Positions 5,673-5,980 of a DNA stretch of 5,980 nt are shown here, one piece after another. How positions within the stretch are numbered: position 1 is the first letter of the stretch; every line of letters begins with the position of its first letter. The DNA comes from Rhodothermia bacterium (GTDB lineage Bacteria > Bacteroidota > Rhodothermia > Rhodothermales > JABDKH01). Both the position numbers and the translations under genes were made by a program. The notes under the pieces are model-generated. The model was not told where the DNA came from. It worked only from the letters and a program-made list of their open reading frames with translations, and made no database searches. The stretch lies in NCBI GenBank assembly GCA_030431165.1, contig JAUIJQ010000228.1, forward strand, positions 1 to 5,980. The letters are read 5' to 3'.

Positions 5673-5980
5673 CAGCGACATTTTTCCGACGAACCATTGT
5701 AGCGGGCGTCCTGGCCCTCTTCCTTGCAGCCGCAGGCGGCGAAAGCGCAAGTGCGCAGATTGCGAAGTCGAACGCGCCAACAAGCCTGAAGGATGGCCTG
5801 AAGACCATGCTGCAGGGCAATGGTGCCAAGTCACTGAAGAAGCTGACGGTATCTGCATCCGATAGCGAGGCCGCTGAGTTAACGCAGACGCGCGGCGTAA
5901 CGCTCGAAGGCGCATACGCCGTCTACAATGGACTGGACGCTGACGGAAACGTGATGGGCTCTGTCGTGCAGGTCAACGAA
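5669..5980 (+). CDS. Exported protein, possible FMN-binding domain (N-terminal part, runs off window)
   Basis: The ATG overlaps the preceding stop as ATGA, and the frame stays open for 104 codons to the window edge. Residues 1-29 form a signal peptide (FFRR, then IVAGVLALFLAAAG, cleavage likely at ASA|Q 29/30). A helical, lysine-rich stretch follows (40-60, SLKDGLKTMLQG.. and KSLKKLT). The last visible part, GAYAVYNGLDADGNVMGSVVQV (81-102, two short strands around a Gly-Asp turn), resembles the opening of FMN-binding domains of the RnfG/NqrC type, in which a sugar-flavin is attached to a Thr in an S/T-G-A-T motif by ApbE. That motif would lie beyond the window, so cofactor binding is untested. 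The context (cytochrome, porin, membrane protein) fits an extracytoplasmic flavoprotein passing electrons. The coding frame and export signal are solid; the domain call is moderate to weak. Confidence 0.6.
   Translation, partial: MTATFFRRTIVAGVLALFLAAAGGESASAQIAKSNAPTSLKDGLKTMLQGNGAKSLKKLTVSASDSEAAELTQTRGVTLEGAYAVYNGLDADGNVMGSVVQVNE

Overview
The window looks like chromosomal DNA from a moderately GC-rich Gram-negative bacterium. An outer-membrane barrel ending in phenylalanine, a multiheme c-type cytochrome and several Sec signal peptides point to a diderm envelope. Most start codons lack a convincing Shine-Dalgarno sequence and there are short degenerate tandem repeats between genes. This combination, with the gene repertoire, suggests the FCB group (for example Rhodothermota or Gemmatimonadota relatives), but the taxonomic guess is weak and rests on gene feel, not on a marker gene.

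Left part, minus strand (1-1386): two genes that may be co-transcribed. The first in transcription order is a galactose-mutarotase-fold protein (1386 to 574). It is followed after 87 bp by the start of a secreted right-handed beta-helix protein (486 to beyond position 1). Both look carbohydrate-related. A 13-bp degenerate direct repeat sits at the junction between them, and an 8-bp NNNGRTCG tandem array sits just upstream of the mutarotase start.

Middle (1532-2104, plus strand): a divergent gene encoding two tandem PARP-type zinc fingers (C-X2-C-X27/29-H-X2-C) and no catalytic domain, a eukaryote-like DNA-damage module in a small bacterial protein. It is separated from the next gene by 179 bp holding a perfect 15-bp palindrome.

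Right part (2284-5980, plus strand): the most interesting region, a tightly packed four-gene operon that runs off the window. In order it encodes (1) a nine-heme c-type cytochrome, probably a lipoprotein; (2) a 391-residue outer-membrane beta-barrel; (3) a four-helix inner-membrane protein with an acidic extracytoplasmic loop and a His-X-His pair at a membrane boundary; (4) an exported protein whose visible end looks like the beginning of an FMN-binding domain. The gaps are 29 bp, 3 bp and an ATGA overlap. Together they could carry electrons from the quinone pool or a flavoprotein through a periplasmic multiheme protein and a porin to the cell surface. The layout resembles known porin-cytochrome conduits (MtrAB, OmaB/OmbB), but the proteins do not look like close relatives of those. 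The system assignment is inference from domain content and gene order.
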